From Lethocerus indicus (Eukaryota > Arthropoda > Insecta > Hemiptera > Belostomatidae), in NCBI GenBank assembly GCA_019843655.1, contig JACDQD010000002.1:10366393-10430392 (forward strand): DNA of 64,000 nt, given 5' to 3'. Position 1 is the stretch's first letter, and each line of letters opens with the position of its first letter. The position numbers and the translations under genes were made by a program. The notes under the pieces were generated by a model, which saw only the letters and a list, made by a program, of their open reading frames with translations, did not search any database and had not been told where the DNA came from. Below, piece after piece: positions 1 through 13,602 of the stretch.

Positions 1-1241
1 TTATTGTCCTCCCGGTGGTCCATTCAGAGCCGATGGGACAGCCTCCGTCCTTCCACAATGGACGTTTAATGGAGCTATGAATTTATCATCCCTTTAAAGT
101 GGAGTGGGCTCGCATTCTCGGCGGCCCTAATGCGCCACATCAGCAGCACGATTTGTAAACCTCCTAACTGTAAACACAAACAGACCTAATGATTGCTTGA
201 TTGACGTCGGCAAATAGTACTCAATTTGCGTTGGGTCTTTTGCTGACCAAACAATTATTTGTGTACTTTTCATCAGACCCCACCCGACACCGAAATATTA
301 AATACCCCTTCTTCCGTTTAATTTTATGTAACTACTTGTTATACAACTGACCGCTGAAACTTTTCAAGAGTTCACTCTTTCAAATATTTCTAGTTTCCTC
401 TCAAAATGTAACTTTTAGTTACAATTGACATCATTCCACATTGTTTGGATATAGGAAATAATTATTGTAGGAATGTAACTAAGGATGGCGAGATGCGGAA
501 ACGAATTTAGGTTAAGACCAAATAGCCAAGTTGAGAAAGAATACAGCAAGAGTATTGTTATTTTGAATGGATTACTTTCTTTTGTTGTTCTTTTGTTTGT
601 TCTATCGCTCCTCTACACCTATTCCTTTGCGTAATAATGATACAGCGTCATTCCGCACGATAAGCTAAGCAGTACAAAATAATGCAGTTTGCGAATGCGT
701 ACAGAAGTGAATGGTTTACAGAGAAGTTCCATTTCATCGTAATAATAAATCAGACTAGGAGGCGGTGGGAAATAGTGTGAGGAGTTAGGGGCAGCAGTTA
801 AGCGGCTTATTTAGTTAGAGTCCAGTATAATAATGTTGAATCAGTTTAATTAAAGTCGGATCAACTAAGAGAAATCCATTATAATCTTCCATGTGGAATT
901 GTATTTAACATTAATAGATAAGCATTAGGCCTTTCGCGTAGAAGGTTGATCAGTAACAATGAGCTGAAGAGATTGTGTTATGCTTTTAAACTGAATTACA
1001 ACTAAACAACTCTATAGTTAAATTGTTGATACCTTTGAAAATACTTCTTTGTGGGTATTCCTCTAGATATGCTAACTACTTTTTGTCCCAATTACTTCGC
1101 CTTCCGGTTAGTCGCAGCTAAACTTTTAACCTCTTCAGATAAAAGCATCTACCCAGGGGAAATAGTAGTTTTTATATTTTATGTATAAATCTTCTTCGTC
1201 CCTAAATTTAATAGGTAATAAATAAACAAGTATATGTGTTT

Positions 1242-1249
1242 ATATATAA

Positions 1250-1310
<61 letters not shown>

Positions 1311-1331
1311 GTGTATATATATATATATATA
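1242..1331. repeat. (TA)n microsatellite
   Basis: Almost pure TA dinucleotide repeat interrupted once by a short TTTATGTG stretch. Open frames across it encode only Tyr-Ile repeats and are not genes. Confidence 0.95.
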
Positions 1332-4300
1332 AACATTAAATTCAGAATTTGTTATAAATACCTTTTGGCTCACAGGGTAGGCAAAGTGTTGAATCTGGGG
1401 ACGATATTAAATCATGCCATGGACAGATATGAATAAATTATTCGGTAATTGGCCTCCTCAAGAACACGAAGGGGGGGAAATCAATTTTTGGGGGTGTGGA
1501 TTACGACATGGGGCTGAACCTGGTCCGATAAACTGCCTATATAGGCAGAGGGGACCATGGATTCACCCCCGTTATTTAGGGGCAAAATTAAAAATGAATA
1601 TGTTGGGGTGGTCGAGTCGAGGCGTTGGGTCCAGAAATATTTTTTATACTGAATTATGTTTGACACTGACTTATGTTTATTCCTTTCTCATAAAATAAAA
1701 TATAATCAAGGTAAATCAAATTGATTTACTAATGAGTGAGTATTTAATAATTAGACGTTGAGGGATTTCATTAGTTTTACCATACTTAGTACACTATTTC
1801 TTCTCAATTCTTTGTAATAGTTACCTATACTAATGCACAGATTATGCGTAGCTCACACTATATGACATTCAAACACACAGTTGTTTCAGTTGTAAAAATA
1901 TCGAAATAATTTTAGGCAATATATAACGTAACCATTAAGGACTTAGTGTTCAAGTGAGCGCTCTCTGAATTCGTGTCCCTTAAAGATTAATTAAGAAAAT
2001 GATTAATCGAGAAAGTTTGAAAGTCCTCGGCTGTAAAACTGGATGGGAGGTGGTTTGCTCTCTTCCGGTATCGCGTTTGTGATTTAGTATATAAGAAGGA
2101 AAGGTATTTGGTCCAAATTTATTGGTCTGATACATTTTGGATTGCGCAGTCAGCAGTATTCATTATACACTTTTCCTGAAGCCTTTTGCTTTCCTACCAT
2201 TACGTATTCCAATGAATAGTCACCTTTCAGTATTTTTGGTGTATTACATAGTTGTCTTTATGCGAGAACTTTTTGTTTAGTACACAATCCTGGAATGTGT
2301 TGATAACTTATTATTATCGGGGATTTGTGGGGTTTTTCGCCCCTATGCACACGCGCATAATATGACATCAATAAGAGAATAAATTTAAATCATTTACATC
2401 ATGTATATAATTGAATATTAAAGGTCATACTCGCACCTATATGTTCAATGTTAGCATTTATAAATGGGTCACGTATACTTGAATAAAATCGGATAGCATA
2501 TAGGAGAATTATTCATTCTTCTATTAATGAAGGATGTGGATGAAGAAGTACCGTGTGCTAAGTTTTATATACGTATATATAAATAAATCTTGAGGTGTAA
2601 AATGTTGGAAAGCCGAGTTTCACATAGGGATGGGTTCCTCGGACTTTCTTCTGAAAGGAGCCGAATCGAGAATTCACTGTATAAAATAAAAGTACTCTTC
2701 CTCAAAGGAAAATTTTAAGGGGCTGATTGTGGTCTCTGAATTAGAGACAAGAAGGTTCAGGTGAAAGAAATAAAAAGGAGGAGGGAAAATCAAGAGGTCG
2801 ACGCCCAAGATACCCCAAAGCCGGCCACTGTTTGTCCCTACCGGCAACGGTAACCTTTATTTTCCTTTAACCCCAAAAAGGTCAACTCACTCGCTCAGAT
2901 ACTCGTCAACTACCTCTTGTCTCTACATCTCCTGTTTTGATTGTAATTCTCCGATTAAGTTGGAAAATGTGGCCATTTGACTTCCTAATCAGAGTTCATC
3001 AAGATGGATAAAGGAAGTTTGTTATTAAAAAAGTAAAAACATAAGACATGCAATAACACACACATAATACACATAATGCACATATCGCATGCACTTAACT
3101 TATCACTTAGCATGATTAACTTTCTTCATCGGGATCTTGTAGAAACCCCTACTACTCCATGACTATATTATTGGAAGAATGTTGCTGACGATGTTGGGAA
3201 GCTGAAATTGGCCTAGGTGAAGACAAACTGTGTGTCCTACTATGAGGTCTCACATTTCATTTATTATTGTTATTATCTATAATTTTGTACTAAGAATATT
3301 TAGCACCAATATTCAATAAGACGGCTTTATAAATTCTCATCTTATCAATAAGGGACTGCCAAAAGTGTACTGAAGAAACTGAGCAAAATACAGAGAATTG
3401 GCTAAATGTAGGCGGCAGAAAAGTGAATTTATGAAATGTAGAAACAAACGGAAATCGGAAAATGTAGTCATAACTGTACGAACTGAAAGCATTTTTCTGA
3501 ATAATAGATACAACCCAGCCGGGAATTTAATTTCCTTAGTGTCTCCGTTTTATCCACCGCTCCCCTTACATTTCCACCCAGAGGAAATACTATCTTTATC
3601 TAATTCTCTTGATAAAACAACAAATGAGAGTAGTTACTTGGTATTGAGGCCTTGGGTAGACACCGTGACGGAACCACTACTCACCTTACGCGTCCAGACC
3701 CGGCTCACCTTGCGCCCCATTAACGCAATTTCACAGTGGTCCAGTTTGTGATATCCTGCGGACACGAATTACTGTACGTTCAAAACAGGTTTCAAAACGC
3801 CACACCGAGGAATACAAAAAAAGTCTGTATTATATTTCTAAGTTCAGCTAGCGAATAATTATGCGAAATACTACTAACATAAAATAGTTTCAGGAACAGA
3901 TTGACCGATGAATCTATTCCATATTCTTCTTTAATATGCCAATACAAATGTGTTTCAATTTTGTTCTTGCCAATCTGGTACGTTAGCAAATTAAGAAATA
4001 TAAGTTCTATACAGTTCAAACTGTTTGCATTCTTACCGGATTCTTCGGAAGTTCCTACCGGCCTGTATTTTTGATCCGTATACGTGATCATAATGTTGGG
4101 AATCACACTCGCGACATTGCTACTGATGAGAATGACAAGTTGCTTTATTTGCTAAGAGAAATGGCAAATGTCCCTAATTGTTATATAGAAATATAGGACA
4201 TTCAATTGGAAATTTAATCAATAACAACACAAACGTAACAAACTATATGCATTGAAATGTGATACTCGAAACAGTGTAAAGGAGTATTTTAAATGTAGTT

Positions 4301-4492
4301 TATTATTTTATTTAAAGCGGGTTTCTACTAGAAATGAAATACAAGTATGACTGTACATTAAACTGAATTAAAGAACTTTAGAGAGAATGGTGGTGGGGGC
4401 GGCATGAAAGCGACAGTGTAACGGAGATGGGGACAGAGTAAGTGTCATTTGGTTCCATTAGAGGTGCCGTGGTATTCGGCGTTGTAACAGCT

Positions 4493-4517
4493 CCCTCCCT
4501 CCCTCCCTCCCCGCCCC
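4493..4517 (-). other. G-quadruplex-type motif on the minus strand
   Basis: The plus strand has six runs of three or four C separated by single T or G bases. The minus strand therefore reads as six G-runs with one-base loops. Such spacing is the classic pattern of a very stable intramolecular G-quadruplex. No gene is visible next to it. Confidence 0.75.
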
Positions 4518-5567
4518 ATTTTCAGGGCTCCTCGAGACTGTTACCTGAGTGCGCCCTTGGAATCTCAGCGCCTGTTTTATCGAGCCTCTCTCCCCGTTTC
4601 CGTACCCTCGATTTTCTTGCTTCTGTTTCCTATTCCCCCTGTTAATAGGACACCTTTCGACAGCGAGGGCTTTGTTCGGTGCGTCACATTACTGGCTATT
4701 ATAAGAATTACGGTTGAGAAAAAGAACAATACTGAGAAGAAAGTTACTCCTCTTTGATCGTGCCACTGGCCTAGAGATCTGTTCATCTCACATGAAATGT
4801 TCATGAGAAATGTTCATCCACATAAAAGTGCCACCATTGGGTGACTTATTTTATCTTCATATGTCTGTCATAATTTAAAGTTTAAGTTAATTCATTAAGT
4901 TAAACTACTTTATGTTCTTATACCCACAGAGAGAAAATCATGAAATGATTAGCCTGAGGCTATAGGTAAAGCAGGGGACACAATAACCGCGCTGTTCGTT
5001 GGATATTTAAGCGGTTCTTGAAAATATATGAGGAGGGCCATTACATTACAGAGTTCGGTTCAAGATATAATCATTATTATGGATGTCCGTTAAATAATAG
5101 GCCATTATTAGGGATAGATGCCACAAATTCAGATAGCCGATCGCCATTTCCTTGCCGTGACTAATGCATCCTATTAGGAGGAGACAGTCTTATGCCGACT
5201 CGAAACTAGGAACCGAAACCTAATCGCGTTCTGAATAATGTGCCACAAACCCCCACTTGAATGCTCTTGGTATCTCACTCGGCTTTCTGTTGTGAGTTTC
5301 GGTAGTAAAAAAATACCGAATTTATTCTATCTCTACTATTGTCAGTGTTTTCGGAAACATATCATGGAAAAACGATCAGAGTAAAAATTATGTGTTCAAT
5401 ATTTCCCAGTTTAATTAAAGGTATTAAAATGAATTATATTGCTTCCAGTTGTTAACATTTTAATGATTTCGAGACTAGCAATTTAGTTGTCCAACGAACA
5501 GTTTTAAAAAATTTAATATTAACGAAAATTAATTAAAAAAGTAATTCACGTAATAATTTATTTCATT

Positions 5568-5602
5568 ATACCTTAGGTATTGAAATTCCACCGAATTTCA
5601 AT
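5568..5602. repeat. Two adjacent short inverted repeats
   Basis: A 13-base palindrome with a single central base (ATACCT-T-AGGTAT, 5568-5580) is followed directly by a perfect 10-bp stem with a CACC loop (ATTGAAATTC / GAATTTCAAT, 5579-5602). No U-tract or gene end is nearby, so this is not called a terminator. Confidence 0.7.
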
Positions 5603-6524
5603 CCTACGCTTTTAACATAAATCTATTAGATTGGCCATGTGATTTCTGCGAAGAAAAATCACCCTACCTCACATTACTGTCAGAGTTCCAAACACAGCCG
5701 AAAAGATTCGTGAAATAAAAAAAGTAAAGAGTGATGAAAAGTAGGAAGGAATCCCAGGAAGAGGTTGATTATATCCCTAAAATGCTTGGCCCTTGCAAAC
5801 TTAATTCCCACTGGAAGTTCTTATTACTTTGCCCATTATCTGTTGGTACTCCCTTCAGGTCCAGGTCTCTTATTAAGACAGACGTTGTTTACATTTAAAA
5901 GCCTTAGGTCTTTAACAAAGGATATAATTTATCCGTTTTTCCTATAGATCTAATTTAATTATTTGTAATTAAGTAATTAAATTTTGCTTAACATTGCTTA
6001 ACATATTGCATATACAATTATCTGTTTACATATTCAGTCTACAATGCATCAGTCACTTGATTCTATACTATACCGGTTTTGGCTCCTTGATATCGTCAGT
6101 AGAGTTCTGTCATTATTCGGTGCCATGCTTAGTACTGGTGCCTACTGTCGAATAATTTACCTATTTCTGGTTTTTCGATAAATGCACCTTAACGCATTTA
6201 ACGCATTTAACAGTCATTTGATTCCTTGCTTGCATAAAGTGCAAGGTAATCACTGAAATGAGGTCACACTATCTGTCAAATTAAAGACCTTTCAAAATTG
6301 ATTAGCGTTCCTTCATTTTGAAAAGTAGCTAGTCTGGTGTTAGTATGTAAAAACTTTTGAGGAGTCGCTCTCGGAATTGAATGTCCTATTGAGGATTGAG
6401 GGGCCTTCCTAATCCCATAAAGTCCACCGCCCACGTTTGAAAGTTTAACCAAACGCCGGAGTTCGGTGATCGATATTGGAACGAGAGGGAGGGATGGGGC
6501 GAGACAGAAAGAGAGAGGGCGTGG

Positions 6525-6527
<3 letters not shown>

Positions 6528-6572
<45 letters not shown>

Positions 6573-6592
6573 AGAGAGAGAGAGAGAGAGAG
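6528..6592. repeat. (GA)n microsatellite
   Basis: Polypurine GA repeat with one internal G-run, inside a longer purine-rich stretch that begins near 6479. Serine/leucine-rich and arginine/glutamate-rich frames across it are repeat artefacts. Long GA tracts can bind GAGA-type factors in insects, but no promoter is visible here. Confidence 0.95.
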
Positions 6593-7542
6593 CGATAGTG
6601 GGGGAGTTAGATATAGAGAGAACCGGTTGGAGTGAGAGGGAGAGATGCAATCGGTCGGTCCAATATGAAAGACGCCCGAGGGCTTATTGGCCCTCCGGTC
6701 TGTGTGGGGAGTTAGCTGCCCGCTAATCTACCGGCCAGCCTCTCCAACCTACATCCGACCATTTTCCTCCGCTTCGGGATTCTATTTCCTAATTCGAAAA
6801 CGCGAATTTGATTCGCACCCAATTAACTTTTAATTGATATACACAAGTTTTTTCGAGCGATTGCCGGATAGGCCTTATTCCAGTTGGGGAGTACAAATAA
6901 CTGCGTGATATTATGATTTGTAAATAGCGTATTTTGTTTCCAGTTTAATAGTATAGCTAACGCGTCGGCTATTACTTACTGTAAAGTCATCAAATAAAAA
7001 AAAATTACCGTAAAGAGCGAGCTATCAGAAGGTTCCGGAAACGCATGACACTGCGGAGGTGAGTTTTGGCGAGTGACATGGCGAATTTCATAACATAAGG
7101 TGAAGTTCCTAGCAGCAATTGAGATACCTAAAGGCAAATTTTAACGCCTGCAAAATTATGTGTGAAATTTTACATCACTCAAATCAATACTTCCTTTATA
7201 TGTGACAACTTGAGCGGAAGATGCAAAAAAAAGGTATATGGATGTCATAAAAATGTAGTTAAGAAAAAAAACGTATGTAAAAATTACTGTATGCAGTAGT
7301 GAATGCAGTATCTGTGATTAATTCAATCGTATTGGAATCCATGATTTCTTTTCCACTTTTCATTTTGCTTCATTTAAGAATCTGTGGGGTTTTTACCGTC
7401 GTTTTAGTGTTTCGTCTTAAATTTACACGTACGCACTTTACACTTTACACTATGAGCATTGTAATGATCGATAAGGTGCATTCGGTGCAGTGGTGACACC
7501 CGAGTGGATGCAGATGTACAGAACATATGGTTATTTGCACGC

Positions 7543-7544
<2 letters not shown>

Positions 7545-7594
<50 letters not shown>
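7545..7594. repeat. (TA)n microsatellite
   Basis: About 25 uninterrupted TA units in non-coding DNA. Confidence 0.95.
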
Positions 7595-7595
<1 letters not shown>

Positions 7596-10500
7596 TGACA
7601 AGCTCTAAATCTTCCTCTAGTGGCAACTGGTGGTCATGAGCACCTAACTACTGTCATACTAATAGTGAGAGATATGAGCATGTTGTGATTCATATATCAA
7701 ATTTATAAGTTCATTTTCCCCTGCCGGAACTAAATATAGTTAGTATTTGCATTAAACTACTAAAGGTAAGCACAGATAAATTCAAAACGACATCGTTGTA
7801 AACACAAGATTTTTATTGAAAACTATGAAGCTATGTTTTTATTTAATATTTATTGCGTACGTTTTATTGCAATATTTGGGACAATGCACATGTGAATCAC
7901 CCAATCGCTTAGATTATTTTTGACCGGTTGCAATCGGTGACGCGTCTGAGTCCGACCTAAATTCAACCCGCTCACAACGAAGAAAAAGTATTCGATATTC
8001 GCCTGGGAAAGAACTCTTTAGACAGTTTTCTCCTTCTCCGGATTTTCACTCCCGGGGTTCAATTAAATCTCAGACAAGTAACTGTTTTTATAGTGCGGAC
8101 ACTCCACCTGGGCCCCCTTCCCCTCCTAATGAACAAAACTCCCTCTGTGGGACCATTCAAGAAAAGGGGAACGTCGTTGTCCGCTCGCTAATAGGCAAAT
8201 AATTAAAGTTGTTTCGAGGTCCATTAATTGAACTACAAGTTTAAATAACCGGGCGGGAGGTGGGCCTCATCAAAAGTTAAACAAAAACTCGGTCCTCCTT
8301 GGGCTCCGATTAATTAACGCTCCCGGCTTGCCCGCTATCCCACCCCGATTGAAAGCTTAATATTTCTTAGCAGTAGTATTCAGTTTTAGTTTGAAAGTTT
8401 TTTGAAGATTAGTTCACGACCTCATCCTAATATTTCCGTGCATAAACAGTATTCATATCCTTATCTCTTCATGGCATTATTGCGGAGCGTTAATCCCTAA
8501 TAGTTATACCCTACAATAATGTCCTCTTGCAGGGTGCCCTATAAATGTCTTTATTCTAAACAGTATACTATTTATTTTTTGTAATTTTAAAAACAATTTT
8601 GAACTTTTCTGTAACTTTTAAATCCATTGTTATGGAATAATAATTCCGACTTGTGTACAACTTTAGTGGGAGCATGTGTGGAATGTGATATCTTTTTCTA
8701 GGTGAGGAGTTTTCCGATAAAGGGAAACGACGAGGTATCGAAATCGGGTTCGATACATCCCGTAAACCTGTCCATACAGGATTAGCTCCCTTATCGCTGC
8801 CCCCTCCCCCAACCCCCTTGCAACCCTTTTCCATCTACAAACCGCTTTGTCATCCCCCAACTCCCTGCACGAGTTTTTGTTCCCCACGAAATATGTGTTG
8901 TGCACGTTCCGAATTCTGCACTTTTCGCTTCTATCTCTTTGCATGTTTTCTAGATTTTCTTTCTTATATTTGTTCTTTCTTATATCTTGTTTTATATTTC
9001 AAACTACATTGTTATTTTTTCTGTATCTGGTCACTCCTAATTAAGATTTACAAATAACTGAAGTTGAATTACCGTGACGGAGTTAGGTGCGGTTCAGCCA
9101 GCGAGTGTTTGAAAGTGAGGTTGGCGAGCCTGTATCCGACTAGTATTTCATCAAAACCTGACGCAATAGGAAGTGCATCCGCTCCGCCGTACGAATTTCC
9201 ATTCACCGATTTCAATCCGACGTTGTTCCCACGTCCAGTCAACCGTCCTGTCCTAAATGTGTAGCCACCGCGCAGCGTATACGATCTGACAACCTGAAGT
9301 AAACAACGTGGAAAAAATAATAAACGCATCAATAAATCCGATTTTTTCAGCTCGATAACAGTGATATTGCCGGCGATAAATCTCGAAATCTTCCTAGAAT
9401 TTTAGAATCACCGAAGAAGTTTACAAAAAGCTGAACAAAAACTCTCAGTACAACAATAACATCTGTCTCAGACGGCAATATCTCGAATCTTTGCAGGCTA
9501 GGCGTTAATAAAAAATATAGAATAAATTCGGCCCAATTTGGAAGAATGAAAATCGGGTCGAGGTAAAAGAGTCTTGAAATCAATATGAGATGTGCAGCGA
9601 ATGACCCCGGTGCCATTTATTCATTAGAGCCAATACCCGAAGGAGGGAAGGGGCGGAGGCACAGGCGGTGGGAGTACACACTTGCCCTGGCACTCTCAAT
9701 AAATCACTTCTCCCTGTAATGAATGGACGCCCCAGATACACAGATCCACCTCTAATCCGGTTACACAGGTCGTGCATTCTATCGCAACTGAACAAATAAC
9801 CTCATTGGCTGTAAACAAGGGTGAAAAATAAGTTAGTAACAACTTCTCACTTCCCTCGCGGTGATTCTGTAACTTCAGCTTATATATATCCATTGATCGT
9901 AACGCCAAAAACAGATTAACGTGCTGAAAATATGTTAACGGATGGATATAGTTACTGATATCCGTATAGCTAATAATAATTAATAAATAATCGATTGCAT
10001 TTTTTCAAATTTCCAAATTAAATTATTAAAATATTGTGATCTTGAGTCTGCTTAGTGAACCCGTCCTTAGGAAATTATGGTCCTTTGTGTTCCTTTTTAC
10101 AATATGACAAACGAAAGGGACAATGGCAACTTTGATGGAAGACATTTTCAGTTCGTGGGGTAAAATATGAACAGCTGTTTGACAGATATTTGAATTAACA
10201 GTTAAATATCATTAACAGATATTTGATATTTAGAAGATTTAGCTGCATAAAACTTTCATATAAATACGGCAAACTTTGCCTGTCTGGTTTACTATTGCTT
10301 TCTATCTCATTACATTCGTAATGACCGGTACTGAATGGTCCTGTTTCCTAGTAGTCGAATAGCAGTGAAGGCAGTGACCGGAGTCGTATATTCCGAGCCG
10401 GTTCTGCCCCATTTGCAGGGACCTGTTTGAACTTCAGCGTTGTAAATATAGTTTAACCGGCCCGAAAAGGGATCCTTCTGAAAAGGCCTCGCTTTGAAGG

Positions 10501-12794
10501 GCAGTTCATTAAAAAGTTGTGCACACACTCCGTCCCCAATTCCACTTTTCATAACGTCCCTGGGCCGTATCTTTTTATACTCGCACAGTCGGAAATTAAT
10601 GACAGTTTTATATCAAAGCGGCATAGTTTACAGCATGGACCAACTGGGTGGGGCTCTGCTGTCGCAAGTTCCGAAAGAGAAAATAGGCCTTCAACTAAAG
10701 CTTCAATCGTTCGTCTCCAGCATCGCTGGACCAGTCATACCAAAACTATAGTAATATTGTAAAACTAACCAGTATTTGAGGCCATCGTATTTTGGGTGCA
10801 TAACTAGAAAATGAATGAAACCAACCTTTATATTAAATACTTGCTTGTAGGGAGAACTAGGGGATGAATGGCATAATTCACCCTAAGCAGGGAAAATTGT
10901 AATTTGAAAGAAGTTTAAGATTGTTTAATAACCTGCTCTGTGTTCTTAATTTCAAAAAATTGGAAATAGAAGTGTCGGACAGTGTCCTTCTGGTTCCTAG
11001 TTTTATGTTCCTAGTAGTTATGTCAAGGCAATGCCCTACTGGAGGAGCATATTCTAACCCTTCTTTCTGCTCTTTACTATCTAAGTGTATATAATATTCT
11101 AAATTCACTTCTATTTAATGCGCTCGTCACGCGCTTCTAAATAGGTCTCTCTTTATTAAAGGGAACTTAAAAATATTTTTCTTTAAATGATTTCTATAAC
11201 TTTTCAAATTTATTGATGTTGAAAAAATAGGTTTACTCTCGAACTAATTATAAAATTTATAATTGGGAATTATAAAATTTACCATGGTTGCGATGGTCAG
11301 TTGTTTCAACTACTTGTATGAACCTATTTGTACGCAGATGATGAAAGACGTTCTCAATTGTCCTGGTAGCTCGATTTAGTGGAGCTAAGTGCATAATGGT
11401 TCAAATCATTTGCTACTTCCACCGCTATATTTCAATTTAGACACAATGGGCCTCATGATTAAGCCAATTAGAAAAATTGTATTTTCACAAATTCAAGAAT
11501 TTATCCCCTTTCAAATATTCCAGATTACCCACTTTGTGATTTATAAGGGATGCTCTCATGTCTTATTTTCACATTGTGTATTCTCTGTTCGACTTTTAAG
11601 TCTAATTTGTATTCGTATTTGTGTTTGTATAAGAATAATATCGAGCTCTTAAATGAAACTGTGTATGTCCTAGTAAATGTGCGGTTCCGTACCAATTAGA
11701 TACCTTTCTTTTGAGTATCTGTAACAACTGATTGTATTTAATCTCCACAATTATCAATACGGTCTTAAGTGTTGTCTCACTAAATAAATACTCGAATTAA
11801 ATTAGAAAATTAAACACTCGAAACTACATATTCGAGTAAATGAGCAAATGTCCACCAACGTTGATCGTAACGTTTTGAACATTCAGCACTACAGCTGTTA
11901 TTTGTACGTAATATGAACCGTCAATAAGTTGGAACCAATGCCAACCGGACTGCTGATGTCATCAATAATAAGGTAGGTAAGCAATTTACCTATTTATTAT
12001 ATTATAAACAATTCTGTAATTAGTCGTCTATTAAAATCGTCGTGTTTCAAATTTACCCTTTCGGACGTGCCTTACATGCCAATTGGTATGACATATTTGC
12101 GTGGTAATCTACATAACTATATCATGCCTACTATTGTGGCCCATTCACTGCATAAACTAGAGTAGAATTATGTCTGAACGGCCCGGTGAGCTCTGATAAC
12201 TGTTGGGAGCCGGGATATAAACAGTCCTCTGAGGACCTGCCTTTTCTTGGGACCTAATTGAGCTATTAAATATTTTACTGGTTATGCAAAGTTACTCCAT
12301 TACATTTCAGTGTCATTTTATTTTGTCATTTAAAATCTCATCCTCTCTTCTTCCGTTAATAAAGACGAGTAAAGTTTTTTCAGTATCTTTCGCTCTTAAT
12401 TAGTTCATCTAGATTTTCCAGCACATCAAAATTGATAATTTCGGTATAATATCTAACTAACAGTCCCTCTAAAACCTGTTAATTCAGTCGAATATTAATA
12501 GCACCGATAGATTATGTTAATTTGAATACACACATTAAACTAAAATTCGGATTTATCCTCATGACGGTAACATAGATTTAATTCAGGAATTCCTGAGTTC
12601 CAGTAGGTAAATGTAGTTCCTATTAATACGGACTTGTAATTTAGACTTGTGAGTAGTTAATAAAAATAGTTACTAATAATAGGGACTTGTTATTGCTGTA
12701 ACTTTGAACCGCTTACCCTCATATAAAATAAGAGGGTTGTTATTTCTGCAAAGCAGGAAGATACCTTGCTTACCGTAGCGGTTAAGGGATAGAT

Positions 12795-12905
12795 ATCCAG
12801 GTTTATTGTGGGCGGGGGTGGCGCCAGCAGGACTGTCCGGGCGTGGGGCCGCCCGGGAAATAGGCCAAGGGCCCCTCGCCGCCGCAGTCAATACCCTCGC
12901 CGCCT
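12795..12905. other. CpG-rich block in the gene-free region
   Basis: About 110 bases with very high GC content and many CpG and GCC words, inside otherwise moderate-AT DNA. No start codon, splice site and family match combine into a gene. It could be a first exon or promoter of an unseen transcript, or simply a compositional island. Confidence 0.5.
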
Positions 12906-13230
12906 AACTCACACCCTTCCCTTCATCCCCGACCTTTACTCCCTCCTTCTCAACGACACCGTCAAGGAATGCTCCAGTCGAACCCACTTGGAAATCATAA
13001 AATTATAAAACTTCTTTCTTTTATATTTATTGTACAATTGTTATGGTTGCCGAATGTTTTATGTCTCTCGCTTCTGCCTATTTAGAAGCCACCCAGTGAT
13101 TGGACTGTTAACGTTCGTCTGGCCTACGACCTACAGACTGAGGAGATCTCTAGGCCAGTGACGTTTACTGCCGCCGTGAGATAATTTATGGATTACAGAG
13201 GACAGTGTTTCAACGAGTGAATTAAGGTGG

Positions 13231-13602
13231 CTAGTGAGGCGGAAATGAAACTTTAGGAACTCGGGATATTATAACTTCAGCTGTTGGTTTGTTGATGTCG
13301 TGGTGATTGGTCCGATTAGAAACACGCCTGGGAGCGTTAAGGATGGTTCGAAGGGCTTTTGATTTGAATCTGGATACGAGCGATGTTGCATGTCTTAGTG
13401 GAACCCCATAGTTCGTGCCGTATGTCCACGTCGGTTTCAATACGGCTTTGTAAATTGTGAGTTTGTTAGCTAAGGTCAATCTTGTTGTCCGTTTTAGTAA
13501 TGGTTTTAGTAGTTGGTTCGGCTCTTGCCTTCCACGATCCTCCATGTCTAACCTCAACTTTTCTTCTCGCTCTTGTATTATCCAGGGGCTGTCCTCGGAC
13601 AA
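13231..13602 (-). pseudogene. Jockey-type LINE reverse transcriptase remnant
   Basis: The minus-strand frame encodes a stretch that fits the C-terminal end of non-LTR (Jockey/BS-like) reverse transcriptases. Key words are LANKLTIYKAVLKPTWTYG, then RFKSKALRTILNAPRRVSN, a pattern seen across these elements as 'NKL-LYK-I-KP-WTYG ... Q-KTLR-I-NAPWYV-N'. The match covers only the thumb and connection part. The palm with the YADD active site is absent upstream, the frame has no proper ATG, and the stretch ends at a stop soon after the conserved part. It is a dead 5'-truncated copy. Neighbouring frames at 13660-13845 (-) may be further decayed element sequence, but I could not match them. Confidence 0.75.

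Noticed and set aside
1179..1436. Tyr-Ile-rich frames on both strands across 1.2-1.4 kb
   Set aside because: They are translations of the TA microsatellite.
3398..3751. 117-aa frame in the gene-free region
   Set aside because: No recognisable domain, no supporting splice signals, and a composition typical of the surrounding non-coding DNA.
6276..6726. 124-aa and 86-aa Ser/Leu- and Arg/Glu-rich frames
   Set aside because: Both are produced by the GA repeat; no family match and no splice context.
11370..11410. tRNA-like words (TGGTAGCTC..., GGTTCAAATC)
   Set aside because: They do not form a cloverleaf with a matching acceptor stem and anticodon arm.
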